Source: a bacterium ADurb.Bin243 (GTDB lineage Bacteria > Muiribacteriota > UBA9980). From it: a stretch of DNA of 47,690 bases. The notes under the pieces were generated by a model, which was not told where the DNA came from, did no database searches, and saw nothing but the letters and a program-made list of their open reading frames with translations. The stretch spans positions 1 through 47,690 of the forward strand of contig MWBZ01000024.1 of the NCBI GenBank assembly GCA_002069765.1, read 5' to 3'. Position numbers and translations under genes: made by a program. Below, piece by piece: positions 17,784 to 25,783 of this stretch. Positions within the stretch are counted from its first letter, which is position 1; every line of letters starts with the position of its first letter.

Positions 17784-17812
17784 TTGACTATTTTTTTTTT
17801 ATGTTATATTAT
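17784..17812 (+). promoter_or_regulatory. Strong sigma-70 promoter for the Cys-rich secreted protein
   Basis: TTGACT and TATTAT are separated by 17 bases, nearly all of them T in the first half. A start near 17819 would give a leader of about 35 bases containing AAAGGGG 8 bases before the ATG at 17853. Confidence 0.75.
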
Positions 17813-17852
17813 GGGAACTACCAAAATTTTATTAGTGAAAGGGGTAATTTAC

Positions 17853-18953
17853 ATGTCCAAAAAAAGCTCTGCCATTTTAATGTTAGTGGTAGCTTTAATT
17901 TTTTCGGCGTACGTTTCATTAGCACAGGCTTGCGATAAACCCATCGAAAACGATGGCAAATGCAAATGCTATCTGACTGTCAAAGTTCCCAAGCACAAAA
18001 TGACCCTGGGAAAAGAACAGAATGCTAATGACCCCATATTATTCGTTAAAAACGAAACTCCCAAACCGGCCGTTATCGTTTTCACAAAATGCTCCGAAGT
18101 AGTCCGCGAAATCTGCGTAAAACCTTGCGCTGAAGAAACGGTTATCATGGAAGCCGGAAAAATGAAATATGAAATCAGCGGCTGCCCTGAAATAGGCGTC
18201 GTAAAAGGTTCCCATACCTTCGTAAAAGGCAACAACTACAACTGGGTAATCAACGCTAAATTAGCCGGTTATAACACCATAACCAAACAGATATGCGAAT
18301 GCGAACCCGTTTGCAAACCTGTTTGCAAAAAAATGGAAAAACCCGTTTGCGGCATGAAACATCACAAATGCTTCTGCGGCGAATGCAAACCCGTTTGCGA
18401 ACCCGCGGTTAATTGCGTTCCCGTAATAAAAGTAAAACCCGTCGCCGCTCCCGCTATCAGCGCGCCGGTAGAAGTAAAACCCGTAGTTTGCGAACCAGTA
18501 TGCAAACCTGTATGCGAACCCGTTTGCAAAAAAATGGAAAAACCCGTTTGCGGCATGAAACATCACAAATGCTTCTGCGGCGAATGCAAACCCATGATGG
18601 ATTGCGCTAAACAGTCTAAAAAATTCTTCAACCACAAACCCTGCCTTATGAACCTCGAACCCGTTAAACCGGCAGAAGCTCCTAAAGTAGAAGAAAAACC
18701 CGCCGAAGTAAAACCCGTTGAAGTAAAAGTAGAAAACGCTTACATCGAAATGATCAACGCTACCGATGAATGCGTTACCTACCTGGTCAGCGGCCCCGGC
18801 GTTTCCAAAAAAGTAGATCTTAAACCCTGCCAGAACGTGGCTTTAGAAGTCCTTCCCGGAAAATATGCGGTAGTCGCAAGCGTTAAAGGCGTTATGTCGC
18901 CCATGCAGACGCTCGTTTTAGCTGCCGGCCAGAAAGTGGAAGTTAAATACTAA
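17853..18953 (+). CDS. Secreted Cys-rich repeat protein with duplicated beta-domain
   Basis: 366 residues, family not recognised. A Sec signal peptide (about 1-26, ending LAQA before Cys27) is followed by a beta-rich domain (about 35-140), a Cys/Pro/Lys-rich middle (about 148-300) and a second beta-rich domain (about 300-366) with PEGA-like ending LPGKYAVVA...LAAGQKVEV. The two end domains look related (ILFVKN...KPC...EAGKMKYEI versus YIEMIN...KPC...LPGKYAVVA). The middle has two copies of a module with C-x3-C pairs and CGMKHHKCFCGEC, which could bind metal or form disulfides. About 29 cysteines are present. It is monocistronic, with a near-consensus promoter, strong ribosome site and terminator, suggesting abundant expression. 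Likely cell surface or periplasm. Confidence 0.85.
   Translation: MSKKSSAILMLVVALIFSAYVSLAQACDKPIENDGKCKCYLTVKVPKHKMTLGKEQNANDPILFVKNETPKPAVIVFTKCSEVVREICVKPCAEETVIMEAGKMKYEISGCPEIGVVKGSHTFVKGNNYNWVINAKLAGYNTITKQICECEPVCKPVCKKMEKPVCGMKHHKCFCGECKPVCEPAVNCVPVIKVKPVAAPAISAPVEVKPVVCEPVCKPVCEPVCKKMEKPVCGMKHHKCFCGECKPMMDCAKQSKKFFNHKPCLMNLEPVKPAEAPKVEEKPAEVKPVEVKVENAYIEMINATDECVTYLVSGPGVSKKVDLKPCQNVALEVLPGKYAVVASVKGVMSPMQTLVLAAGQKVEVKY
18321..18392 (+). repeat. 72-bp exact direct repeat, copy 1
   Basis: Identical over 72 bases to 18522-18593, offset 201 bp (67 codons, in frame). It encodes the VCKKMEKPVCGMKHHKCFC module of the secreted protein. Perfect DNA identity within a coding gene points to a recent duplication or ongoing gene conversion. 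Confidence 0.97.
18522..18593 (+). repeat. 72-bp exact direct repeat, copy 2
   Basis: Second copy of the repeat at 18321-18392. Flanking bases differ on both sides, so the identical tract is exactly 72 bases. Confidence 0.97.
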
Positions 18954-19008
18954 TTAGAGCCCGCAAAGCTTTATAAAAATTTAAGCGGACAGCATATCCG
19001 CTATAAAA

Positions 19009-19041
19009 AGGGGCCGTCTTTACAGGCGGCCTCTTTTTTTT
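19009..19041 (+). terminator. Rho-independent terminator after the Cys-rich gene
   Basis: AGGGGCCGTC pairs with GGCGGCCTCT (10 bp, two G-U pairs) around a TTTACA loop and is followed by eight T. It lies 56 bases after the stop codon and ends the single-gene unit. Confidence 0.88.
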
Positions 19042-19086
19042 GCAAAATCAGCCCGAACTCCCTTAAGTTTATAAAAAACCTTTTTC

Positions 19087-19116
19087 TTGATTTACGATTA
19101 TTAAAAATGTTATAAT
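19087..19116 (+). promoter_or_regulatory. Sigma-70 promoter for the membrane SpeE-like/TPR gene
   Basis: TTGATT and a perfect TATAAT are separated by 18 bases, 36 bases before the TTG start at 19152. It begins just after the preceding terminator, so the gene is an independent unit. Confidence 0.75.
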
Positions 19117-19151
19117 AAATTGTTTTTTTATAATATGCGCGGGGGATTAAA

Positions 19152-22100
19152 TTGACTTTTAAAAACTTTATACTGTATTCTATCTTTTTTATTTCGGGAT
19201 TTTGCGGGCTGTGCTACGAAATTCTCTGGTGCCGGGAATTCAATCTCATACTCGGCCACACCACCTACGCCACGGCGATGGTATTAACCGCTTTCATGTC
19301 CGGCCTCGCCGCGGGTTCTTACTTTTTCGGACGGGCTGCCGACCGCGCTAAATCCAGCCTTGCGCTTTACGCCTACATCGAACTGGCCATAGCTTTTTAC
19401 GCAGTCTTTTTTTACCGCCTCATAGAAGTTTATAAAAATTTTTATATATTCGTTCATCCTTATATTTCTCATCCGGCTTCAGACCTTGCTTTCAAGCTTT
19501 TTTCGTCGTTCGCCCTTATAATAATTCCAACAACGCTTATGGGCGCGACGTTTCCGGTCATGGCCAAGATAATAATAGAAAATATGGAAGCGAGGGGCAG
19601 GCAGATCGGGCTGATATATTTTTTTAACAGCGCCGGCGGGGCCCTCGGCTGCTTTATATGCGGCTTTTATCTTCTATACAACTTCGGCTCGGAGTTCGGG
19701 CTTAATATAATTTGCGCGCTCAACATTCTATGCGGCGTCCTGGCTCTCGCCGTCAAAAATTACTATTCGCCGGCCGGAGAAATCCCGGCCGCAGGCGGCG
19801 TTTCACCCCTGACCGCAGAAGACGGCCCCGCAAAAGTCTCGGCCGCGCCGGCTGATGCGCTTCCGATTCCCGGAAGCTTTAATTATATATTCATCTTCAC
19901 CCTGCTTTCCGGGTTTATTTCGATGCTCCTGGAAGTCAGCTGGACGCGCTTTTTAATACTTATCATTGGCTCGTCCACCTACTCTTTTTCCATGATGCTC
20001 TCCGTTTTTATTTTCTTTCTGGCCGCGGGTTCGCTGGCGGTCTCTTACTTCGTCGACAGGCTCGGCGATCCCATGCTCGCATTCGCCCTCTGCGAATTTT
20101 TTATAGGGCTTTATATTCTAGCCACGCTTCCGTTTTACGAAAAACTGCCGCTGCTTTTTATCAACCTTAATAACTCTATCGGGGTGTCGTATTACATTTA
20201 CATGTCGCTTAATTTAATCTTTTGCCTTATCGTTATGGCCGTTCCGGCGCTGCTATTCGGCGCGTCTTTTCCGCTGGCCGCAAAAAGCGTAGAAATGAAT
20301 TACTCCAATAACGCGTCTGAAATAGGAAAACTTTATTCATACAATACGATCGGTTGCATTCTCGGCTCTTTTCTTGCGGGAATAGTGATCCTCCCGTCCG
20401 CCGGGTTTAAAAACTCCATAGAACTGGCTATTGCCATAGCGTTTCTAATTTTTATATGGGCCTCGTCACTGCCTCGCCGCATTAAATCGTCTATTGCGAT
20501 GATTTCCGCGCGCGGCGTGAACATTATGCGCGCCGTAGCGGTAATTTTAATAGCCGCGCTCTTTTTCCTGCCGGCATGGGACCATAAAGTGCTTAATATC
20601 GGAAGTTTTTACCGCACCCGCGGCCTTAACGAAGCGGCGATAACCCAGCTGGCCAATTACAATAAAGTGCTGTATTATAAAGAAAGCATTTCGGCCACGG
20701 TTTACGTTATAGAAGATACCAGGAACGGCCTTAAATATTTAAAAATCAACGGCAAAACCGACGGCTCGACGATGCGTTACGATATGCTCACGCAGAGCTT
20801 TCTGGCGCTGCTTCCGCTGGCAAAGGTCAAAAGCGCCAAAAATATATTGATAATAGGCCTGGGAACGGGCGCCACGCTCGCGGCCGCGTGCAAATTCAAA
20901 GAAGCCGAAAAAATCACCTGCGTTGAAATAATTCCTGAAGTTATCCAGGCCGCGAAACACTTCGATGAAAGTTACGACGCATATAAAAACGACCCCAGGG
21001 TTTCCATAGTGGTAAACGACGCCCGCAGCTTTCTTCTCACGGCGCGTGACAGGTTCGACGTGATAATTTCCGAGCCTTCTAATCCCTGGATCAGCGGCAT
21101 AAGCTCCCTTTTTACAACCGATTTCTTCTCGCTTTGCCGTTCGCGCCTTTCGAAAGAAGGCGTTATGCTGGCATGGATACAGGCTTATGAAAGCTCGCCG
21201 CCCGTTTTTAAACTCGCTTTAAGGACTTTCAGAAGCGTTTTCAACGACGCGTCTTTATGGTTTAACGCTAATTACGACGTTTTTGCGCTCGGTTCGGCGG
21301 ACGGCGCCTGCGGCTCGATCGACGAGCCTTTCGCTTATTATCAAAAGCTGCAATCGCTTCCTGCGCTTAAAGCATTTCTGGACGCAAGCGGCATAAAAGA
21401 CCCTTTGACATTTTCGTCGCTGCGCCTGATGACTTCGCCGCAGCTAAAAAAATACGTAGGGGACGGCATTTTAAATTCAGATAATTTTCAGATGATAGAA
21501 TACGAAGCTCCCGTGAATCTTTACAGCGAGGAGCGCGTAGCGCTCGACTACAGAACATACGCCGACAACCTGGGCGACGCCATCGAATACTGCCGCCGGA
21601 GCACCGATGAAACGCGGCTTAATGAAATGATGAGAAACGCCGCGCTGTTTCTCGGCCACGACTTCGTCGAACCCAGGACCATAATCTCTCTGGCAGGCCT
21701 TATCATATCCAATAACGCGGCCGATGAAAAAATCTATCACTTAAAAGCCGTCTCATGCGCGCGCATAAAATCTTTCGATAGCGCCATAGAAGCTATTACA
21801 AAAGCCATTGATAAAAAACCGGCCGACGAAACTTATTTAAAGCTCAGGGCCGGCTGGTCGCTGCTTCTTGCCGCTAACGGCGTCAGTAAAGGCGTTTCCG
21901 CGCTTCTTGAATCGGCGCGGGCCGACTACGAAAAAGCCGCCGCGCTAAATCCTGTAGACGCCGAAGCCTGGCGCGGGCTTATAACGGCCGCGCGCATTTC
22001 ACGCGACGGAAATTATCTCGTTCAAACGGCTAAAAAGGCTTTTGAAATCAATAAGACCGACGGCCTGACGCTCCTGGATTTAGCCGCCGAAAAGCTCCTG

Positions 22101-22241
22101 GAATTTAACGAATATAGCGCCGCGGCCGAACTCTATGATTTCGCTTTCGCGCGCTCCACGACGCCGCACGAAAAAGCTTTCATAAAAGCCCGAATCGAAG
22201 AATGCGCGTATTTAAAAACCGGCGAAAACGAGCCCAGGTAA
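19152..22241 (+). CDS. Membrane spermidine-synthase-like protein with C-terminal TPR region
   Basis: 1,029 residues. Residues about 1-470 are polytopic membrane (12 or more helices in two similar halves, each starting with a GF-x-(S/G)-x2-x-E-(I/V)-x-W pattern: FCGLCYEILWCREF and FISMLLEVSWTRF). Residues about 500-790 are a Rossmann methyltransferase fold of the spermidine synthase type (LIIGLGTGATLAA, TCVEIIPEV, NDARSFL). The motif SEPSNPWISGISSLFT replaces the catalytic D-x-x-D loop of true spermidine synthases. Residues about 820-1029 are TPR-like helices. The start is TTG with GGGGGA 6 bases upstream. Function unknown; polyamine synthesis is doubtful. Converges with ddl after 46 bases. 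Confidence 0.85.
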   Translation: MTFKNFILYSIFFISGFCGLCYEILWCREFNLILGHTTYATAMVLTAFMSGLAAGSYFFGRAADRAKSSLALYAYIELAIAFYAVFFYRLIEVYKNFYIFVHPYISHPASDLAFKLFSSFALIIIPTTLMGATFPVMAKIIIENMEARGRQIGLIYFFNSAGGALGCFICGFYLLYNFGSEFGLNIICALNILCGVLALAVKNYYSPAGEIPAAGGVSPLTAEDGPAKVSAAPADALPIPGSFNYIFIFTLLSGFISMLLEVSWTRFLILIIGSSTYSFSMMLSVFIFFLAAGSLAVSYFVDRLGDPMLAFALCEFFIGLYILATLPFYEKLPLLFINLNNSIGVSYYIYMSLNLIFCLIVMAVPALLFGASFPLAAKSVEMNYSNNASEIGKLYSYNTIGCILGSFLAGIVILPSAGFKNSIELAIAIAFLIFIWASSLPRRIKSSIAMISARGVNIMRAVAVILIAALFFLPAWDHKVLNIGSFYRTRGLNEAAITQLANYNKVLYYKESISATVYVIEDTRNGLKYLKINGKTDGSTMRYDMLTQSFLALLPLAKVKSAKNILIIGLGTGATLAAACKFKEAEKITCVEIIPEVIQAAKHFDESYDAYKNDPRVSIVVNDARSFLLTARDRFDVIISEPSNPWISGISSLFTTDFFSLCRSRLSKEGVMLAWIQAYESSPPVFKLALRTFRSVFNDASLWFNANYDVFALGSADGACGSIDEPFAYYQKLQSLPALKAFLDASGIKDPLTFSSLRLMTSPQLKKYVGDGILNSDNFQMIEYEAPVNLYSEERVALDYRTYADNLGDAIEYCRRSTDETRLNEMMRNAALFLGHDFVEPRTIISLAGLIISNNAADEKIYHLKAVSCARIKSFDSAIEAITKAIDKKPADETYLKLRAGWSLLLAANGVSKGVSALLESARADYEKAAALNPVDAEAWRGLITAARISRDGNYLVQTAKKAFEINKTDGLTLLDLAAEKLLEFNEYSAAAELYDFAFARSTTPHEKAFIKARIEECAYLKTGENEPR

Positions 22242-22287
22242 AAGGGCCGCGCTCCGCCGGTTCTGCTCATTTAATGTTTTTTTAAAA

Positions 22288-23523
22288 TTAATCTACTTTA
22301 AGCCTGCATTTATAATCGAAAAGCTCTATAGCGTAATCTATAAGATGCTCGACTATCTGTTTGTAGCTCACTCCAGAAGCCTCGAACATTTTAGGGAACA
22401 TCGAAATAGAAGTGAATCCCGGGATCGTGTTAATTTCATTCACTAAAAGCTCTCCGGTTTTTTCGTCGAGAAACAGGTCCACGCGCGAAAAACCTTTGGC
22501 GTCAACGGCGCGGTAAGCGGCTATCGCCAGGTCTTTAGCCTCGTCGAGCTTCTTTTTAGGCAGTTTCGCCGGTATATTGAATCTGGCCTTTCCGTTTTTA
22601 TACTTGTCGTTATAATCGTAAAAATCGGCCGCCGGCAATACTTCTCCCGGTTCCGCCACCATCAGCTCGAAATTGCCCATAATAGCCACTTCTATTTCAC
22701 GCACTTTATGGCCCTGTTCCACGATAACTTTATAATCGTACTGGAGCGCTTTTTCGATTGCCGCTTCCAGGCCGGACGCCTTATCCACTTTGGTTATGCC
22801 CACGGAAGAACCGAGGTTTGCCGGTTTTACAAAATAAGGCGGTTCGAGAGACTTTTTAACGGCGCCGATAATTTCTTTTTTATCGCTTAAATAATCATGA
22901 GCGGTAAAATGGGCGAAATTGACGATCGGCAGTTCGTAAGCCATAAAAAGGTTTTTCATGGCGATCTTGTCCATGGCGCAGGCCGAGCCGAGAACTTCAG
23001 CGCCTACGTAAGGTATTTCAGCCATTTCAAAAAGGGCCTGCGTTTTTCCGTCTTCGCCGAAAGGGCCGTGAAGTACTGGAAAAGCGATATCTATATGGAG
23101 CGCTTCGATAGCGCCTTCTTCTTTTTCGTCTATTATCCAGAGGTTGTGGCTTACGTTAGGCTGCGAAATAAATACCGCATGCACGCCTTTTTTTATTATT
23201 TCAGCCGGTTCCATAGAGCCTTTAAGGTAAACGAAATTTCCCTGCTTCGTGATGCCTACCGGAATTATATTATATTTTTTAGTGTCTATGGCCGCTATTA
23301 TGCTCTTAGCCGATACGAGCGACACATCGTGCTCGGACGACCGTCCTCCGAAAAACACGCCTATATTGATTTTTTCCTTACCGGCGGCCTTATGGCCGGA
23401 GCAGGCGCAGCCGGCACCGCATGAATCGTGCGCGGTTTTTTTGGCTTTGCTTTTAGCCGGGCTTTTCGCTTTGCTTTTTACCGTTTCCGAAGGTTTTTTT
23501 GTTTTTTTTGATGTAACTGCCAT
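22288..23523 (-). CDS. ddl: D-alanine--D-alanine ligase with basic, Cys-containing N-terminal tail
   Basis: ATP-grasp ligase (411 residues) making the D-Ala-D-Ala dipeptide for peptidoglycan. Catalytic body starts near residue 51: GVFFGGRSSEHDVSL, FPVLHGPFGEDGKTQ, YFVKPANLGSSVGI, the loop DFYDYNDKY typical of D-Ala-D-Ala (not D-lactate) enzymes, and NEINTIPGFTSISMFP. Before it is a tail of about 50 residues: Lys/Ala/Ser/Pro-rich (resembling a histone H1 tail) then SCGAGCACSGH, a compact cysteine cluster. Standard Ddl starts directly at the GG-x-SxEH strand. The ATG at 23523 has GGGAG 7 bases upstream; an earlier in-frame ATG at 23565 lacks one. No mur genes are adjacent. Confidence 0.94.
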   Translation of the reverse strand: MAVTSKKTKKPSETVKSKAKSPAKSKAKKTAHDSCGAGCACSGHKAAGKEKINIGVFFGGRSSEHDVSLVSAKSIIAAIDTKKYNIIPVGITKQGNFVYLKGSMEPAEIIKKGVHAVFISQPNVSHNLWIIDEKEEGAIEALHIDIAFPVLHGPFGEDGKTQALFEMAEIPYVGAEVLGSACAMDKIAMKNLFMAYELPIVNFAHFTAHDYLSDKKEIIGAVKKSLEPPYFVKPANLGSSVGITKVDKASGLEAAIEKALQYDYKVIVEQGHKVREIEVAIMGNFELMVAEPGEVLPAADFYDYNDKYKNGKARFNIPAKLPKKKLDEAKDLAIAAYRAVDAKGFSRVDLFLDEKTGELLVNEINTIPGFTSISMFPKMFEASGVSYKQIVEHLIDYAIELFDYKCRLKVD

Positions 23524-23640
23524 AGATATTCTCCCGTTCTTAATTTTATTTGCCGCAAGGCACACTTCTATGTTACTTATCGTAATAAAACTGATTTTTT
23601 TTATATATATTATATTTTCCGGCGCCGGCCCGGCATAACC

Positions 23641-23688
23641 ATTAAAATAAAAAGAAGCCGTCCCGTGTTATTTTCAGGACAGCTTCTT
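23641..23688 (-). terminator. Rho-independent terminator after the STAS gene
   Basis: AAGAAGC-x-GTCC pairs with GGAC-x-GCTTCTT, 11 bp with one mismatch, followed on the minus strand by TTTTTATTTTAAT. T-rich sequence also flanks it on the plus strand, so it could act in both directions, but only minus-strand genes approach it. Confidence 0.82.
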
Positions 23689-23728
23689 ATATTTTTTTAT
23701 CTTTTTTATTTATTAAGCCGTTTCAGTA

Positions 23729-24064
23729 TTAAGAAAGGGCCTCGACTGCCGCCGCGACGTTTTCGTAAGCCTCTACGATGTTATCTACTTTGGTGGTTTT
23801 CAAAACTTTTTTAACGAAGTCTTTAACCAGGCAAAGGCAGATATCGCCCGAGTACTTTCTGAATTTTATAAGCGCCGCGAGTATGACTCCCAGGCCTACC
23901 GACGATATCACGTTGGTTTTATCGAGATTTAAAATAACCTTTATTTTATTAGACTGAAAAAGCTTATCAAGGGCGTCTTTTAATTTCATTGAATCTTCGG
24001 CGAAAATATCGCCCTCAACATTTAATATGGTTATGTTATTTATGGTTTCGAGTTTTATTTCCAT
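23729..24064 (-). CDS. STAS-domain anti-sigma factor antagonist-like protein
   Basis: 111-residue single STAS domain. The phosphorylation loop reads NVISSVGLGVI, with Ser55 at the position phosphorylated in SpoIIAA-type antagonists (usual DSSGLG). In known systems the unphosphorylated form binds and sequesters an anti-sigma kinase or a switch protein. No RsbW/SpoIIAB-like kinase or PP2C phosphatase gene is adjacent, so the partner is elsewhere. GGAGGGG lies 9 bases before the ATG. It follows the secreted protein gene by 49 bases and shares its promoter and the terminator at 23641-23688. Confidence 0.88.
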   Translation of the reverse strand: MEIKLETINNITILNVEGDIFAEDSMKLKDALDKLFQSNKIKVILNLDKTNVISSVGLGVILAALIKFRKYSGDICLCLVKDFVKKVLKTTKVDNIVEAYENVAAAVEALS

Positions 24065-24113
24065 TAAAAGAAACCCCTCCGTTAATTAATATAAAGATCT
24101 CTGGCAGGGTCGA

Positions 24114-24887
24114 TTATTTTACGATATCCATAACGAGATCTACAAGCACTTTTGTAACGATAGGCTCGGTTTTGCCTTCGATAACCTGGTTGGTAACGGA
24201 ACCGAAAGTGCCCGTTACGGCGTTTTTAACGATTTTGCCTTCTTTGAAAGCGAAGAAGATCTGGCCGGTGGCGTTAACGTCTAACTGGGAAACTACGCCG
24301 CCTTTGGAAGCTTCAGAAACGACTTTCGATTTGATGACCACGCAGTCCATGCCCTGAACTTTTTCGAATTTGTCGACGGTGTAGGTCATTTTTAAAGTGG
24401 TAGGTATCTGATCGGTAGCGGGAAGAACGGTTTCCCAGCTTTTGCCTACGTCTACGGGTTCAGCGGGGAAAGCGAGCTGCATCTGCTGCATGGACATTTC
24501 GGATTTTAAGCCCTGAGCCGATATGATTTTTCCGGAAGGTTCCATGTGAAGAGTGAAAACCTGTTCGGCCTGTTTGTTGATAGCCGCGTCAGCGGGAGTT
24601 CCGTTAACTATCGTTTTAACGTTTTCGATAGCCGTGAGTATATACATAACGTTCTTTTCGTCTCTGTCGATAACTCTCTGAACAAGATTCATTTCGGTGT
24701 CGGTGTCCATTTTTTCAACTTTACCGAGCGCGCCGATGGAGGTGGTGGTTTTCATTTTCATTCTGTATTTGGTGGTATCGCCTTTTTTGAGGTCGTACTG
24801 CAATTTAACGCCGGCCGCAAAAGCGTCACCAGTCAATGAAAGAACGAACGTTAAAATTAAACCTGCAACTAATAACCTTTTAAACAT
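24114..24887 (-). CDS. Secreted protein of unknown function (DUF6263-like)
   Basis: 257 residues with a clear Sec signal peptide (about 1-24, cleaved after AFA). The mature part is mostly beta-strand, beginning with LQYDLKKGDTTKYRMKMKTTTS, and has the shape of secreted proteins annotated as DUF6263 (a clam-like beta domain with VGKSWE in the middle). No catalytic residues are obvious. Promoter and ribosome site (AAGGAGGAG, 9-base spacing) are near consensus, suggesting high expression. Its partner downstream is a STAS regulatory protein, an odd pairing between an exported and a cytosolic protein. Confidence 0.8.
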   Translation of the reverse strand: MFKRLLVAGLILTFVLSLTGDAFAAGVKLQYDLKKGDTTKYRMKMKTTTSIGALGKVEKMDTDTEMNLVQRVIDRDEKNVMYILTAIENVKTIVNGTPADAAINKQAEQVFTLHMEPSGKIISAQGLKSEMSMQQMQLAFPAEPVDVGKSWETVLPATDQIPTTLKMTYTVDKFEKVQGMDCVVIKSKVVSEASKGGVVSQLDVNATGQIFFAFKEGKIVKNAVTGTFGSVTNQVIEGKTEPIVTKVLVDLVMDIVK

Positions 24888-24933
24888 ATGAATAAACTCC
24901 TCCTTCAGAGTCGTATAAATTTGACATATTAAT

Positions 24934-24962
24934 ATGATACCTTAACGAAGGCTAAATGTCAA
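24934..24962 (-). promoter_or_regulatory. Consensus sigma-70 promoter for the secreted protein/STAS unit
   Basis: Minus-strand TTGACA and TATCAT are 17 bases apart. Transcription should start near 24927, about 40 bases before the ATG at 24887. Confidence 0.85.
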
Positions 24963-25018
24963 CGCTTTTTTTGACACGGCTTTCGTTTTTTTGCTCCCGT
25001 TTTGGCCCCGCTTTATTT

Positions 25019-25783
25019 TTAATTTTCCTCCTCGCTTTCCTCGGTCAATTTCAAAAACACTTCTTCGAGGTTTTTTCCAAGAACATCCGACTGCTCTTTG
25101 TTATCGGTATATTTTTTTATTTTGTCGACTTCGTCGAGCGCGATGATTTTGCCGTGAAATATTATGGCGATCTTCGAACAGACTTCTTCGGCGACCGCCA
25201 GCGTATGAGTCGATAAAAAAATAGTTCCGCCGCTTTCCGATATTTCACGAAATATCTGTTTTACGACTTTGACGTTTTTAGGGTCGAGGCCTATCATGGG
25301 TTCGTCCACTATTAGAAGTTCGGGCTTATGTATAAGCGCCGAAGTGAACACCAGTTTCTGACGCATGCCATGGGAGTATGTTTCGATAAGCGCGTCGGCG
25401 TCCCTGAAAATATTGAACCGCTTCAAATACTGCGACGCGATCTGCCGGGTCTCTTCCCAGTCCCTTTCGAATATATCGGAGACGAACCTTAAAAATTCCC
25501 AGCCCGTTAATTTTTCATATACGTTAGGCGTGTCGGGTATGTATCCCATTACCCTGCGGGCGTTTTTAAAGTTAGTCTCGCTGGCCAGAAGGTCCTGCCC
25601 GTTCATTATGATTTCGCCGGAAGTAGGCTTTAAAAGCCCGGTCAGCATTTTTATAGTGGTGGTTTTCCCGGCGCCGTTAGGGCCTAAAAAACCGAAAATT
25701 TCGCCCCGTTCGATATTGAACGAAACGCCGTCAACCGCGGTAAAGTCACCGTACTTTTTCGCCAGATTTTTCACTTCGAGCAT
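25019..25783 (-). CDS. ABC transporter ATP-binding protein
   Basis: 254-residue ATPase of an ABC-2 type exporter: Walker A GPNGAGKTTT, Q-loop region GYIPDTPNVYEKLT, signature YSHGMRQKL (a variant of LSGGQ), Walker B LLIVDEPMIGLDP and switch His in STHTLAV. The C-terminal about 35 residues are acidic. It begins immediately after the stop of the permease gene (no gap), so the two form one exporter. Substrate unknown. No convincing terminator follows before the next promoter at 24962. Confidence 0.94.
   Translation of the reverse strand: MLEVKNLAKKYGDFTAVDGVSFNIERGEIFGFLGPNGAGKTTTIKMLTGLLKPTSGEIIMNGQDLLASETNFKNARRVMGYIPDTPNVYEKLTGWEFLRFVSDIFERDWEETRQIASQYLKRFNIFRDADALIETYSHGMRQKLVFTSALIHKPELLIVDEPMIGLDPKNVKVVKQIFREISESGGTIFLSTHTLAVAEEVCSKIAIIFHGKIIALDEVDKIKKYTDNKEQSDVLGKNLEEVFLKLTEESEEEN

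Noticed and set aside
17784-17852. N-terminal extension of the Cys-rich protein from 17784
   Set aside because: This stretch is the promoter itself (TTGACT-17-TATTAT); the ATG at 17853 has the ribosome site and a proper signal peptide.
19152-22241. Polyamine synthesis by a spermidine synthase
   Set aside because: The membrane-fused family lacks the D-x-x-D catalytic loop here (SEPSNPW), and no SAM decarboxylase gene is nearby.
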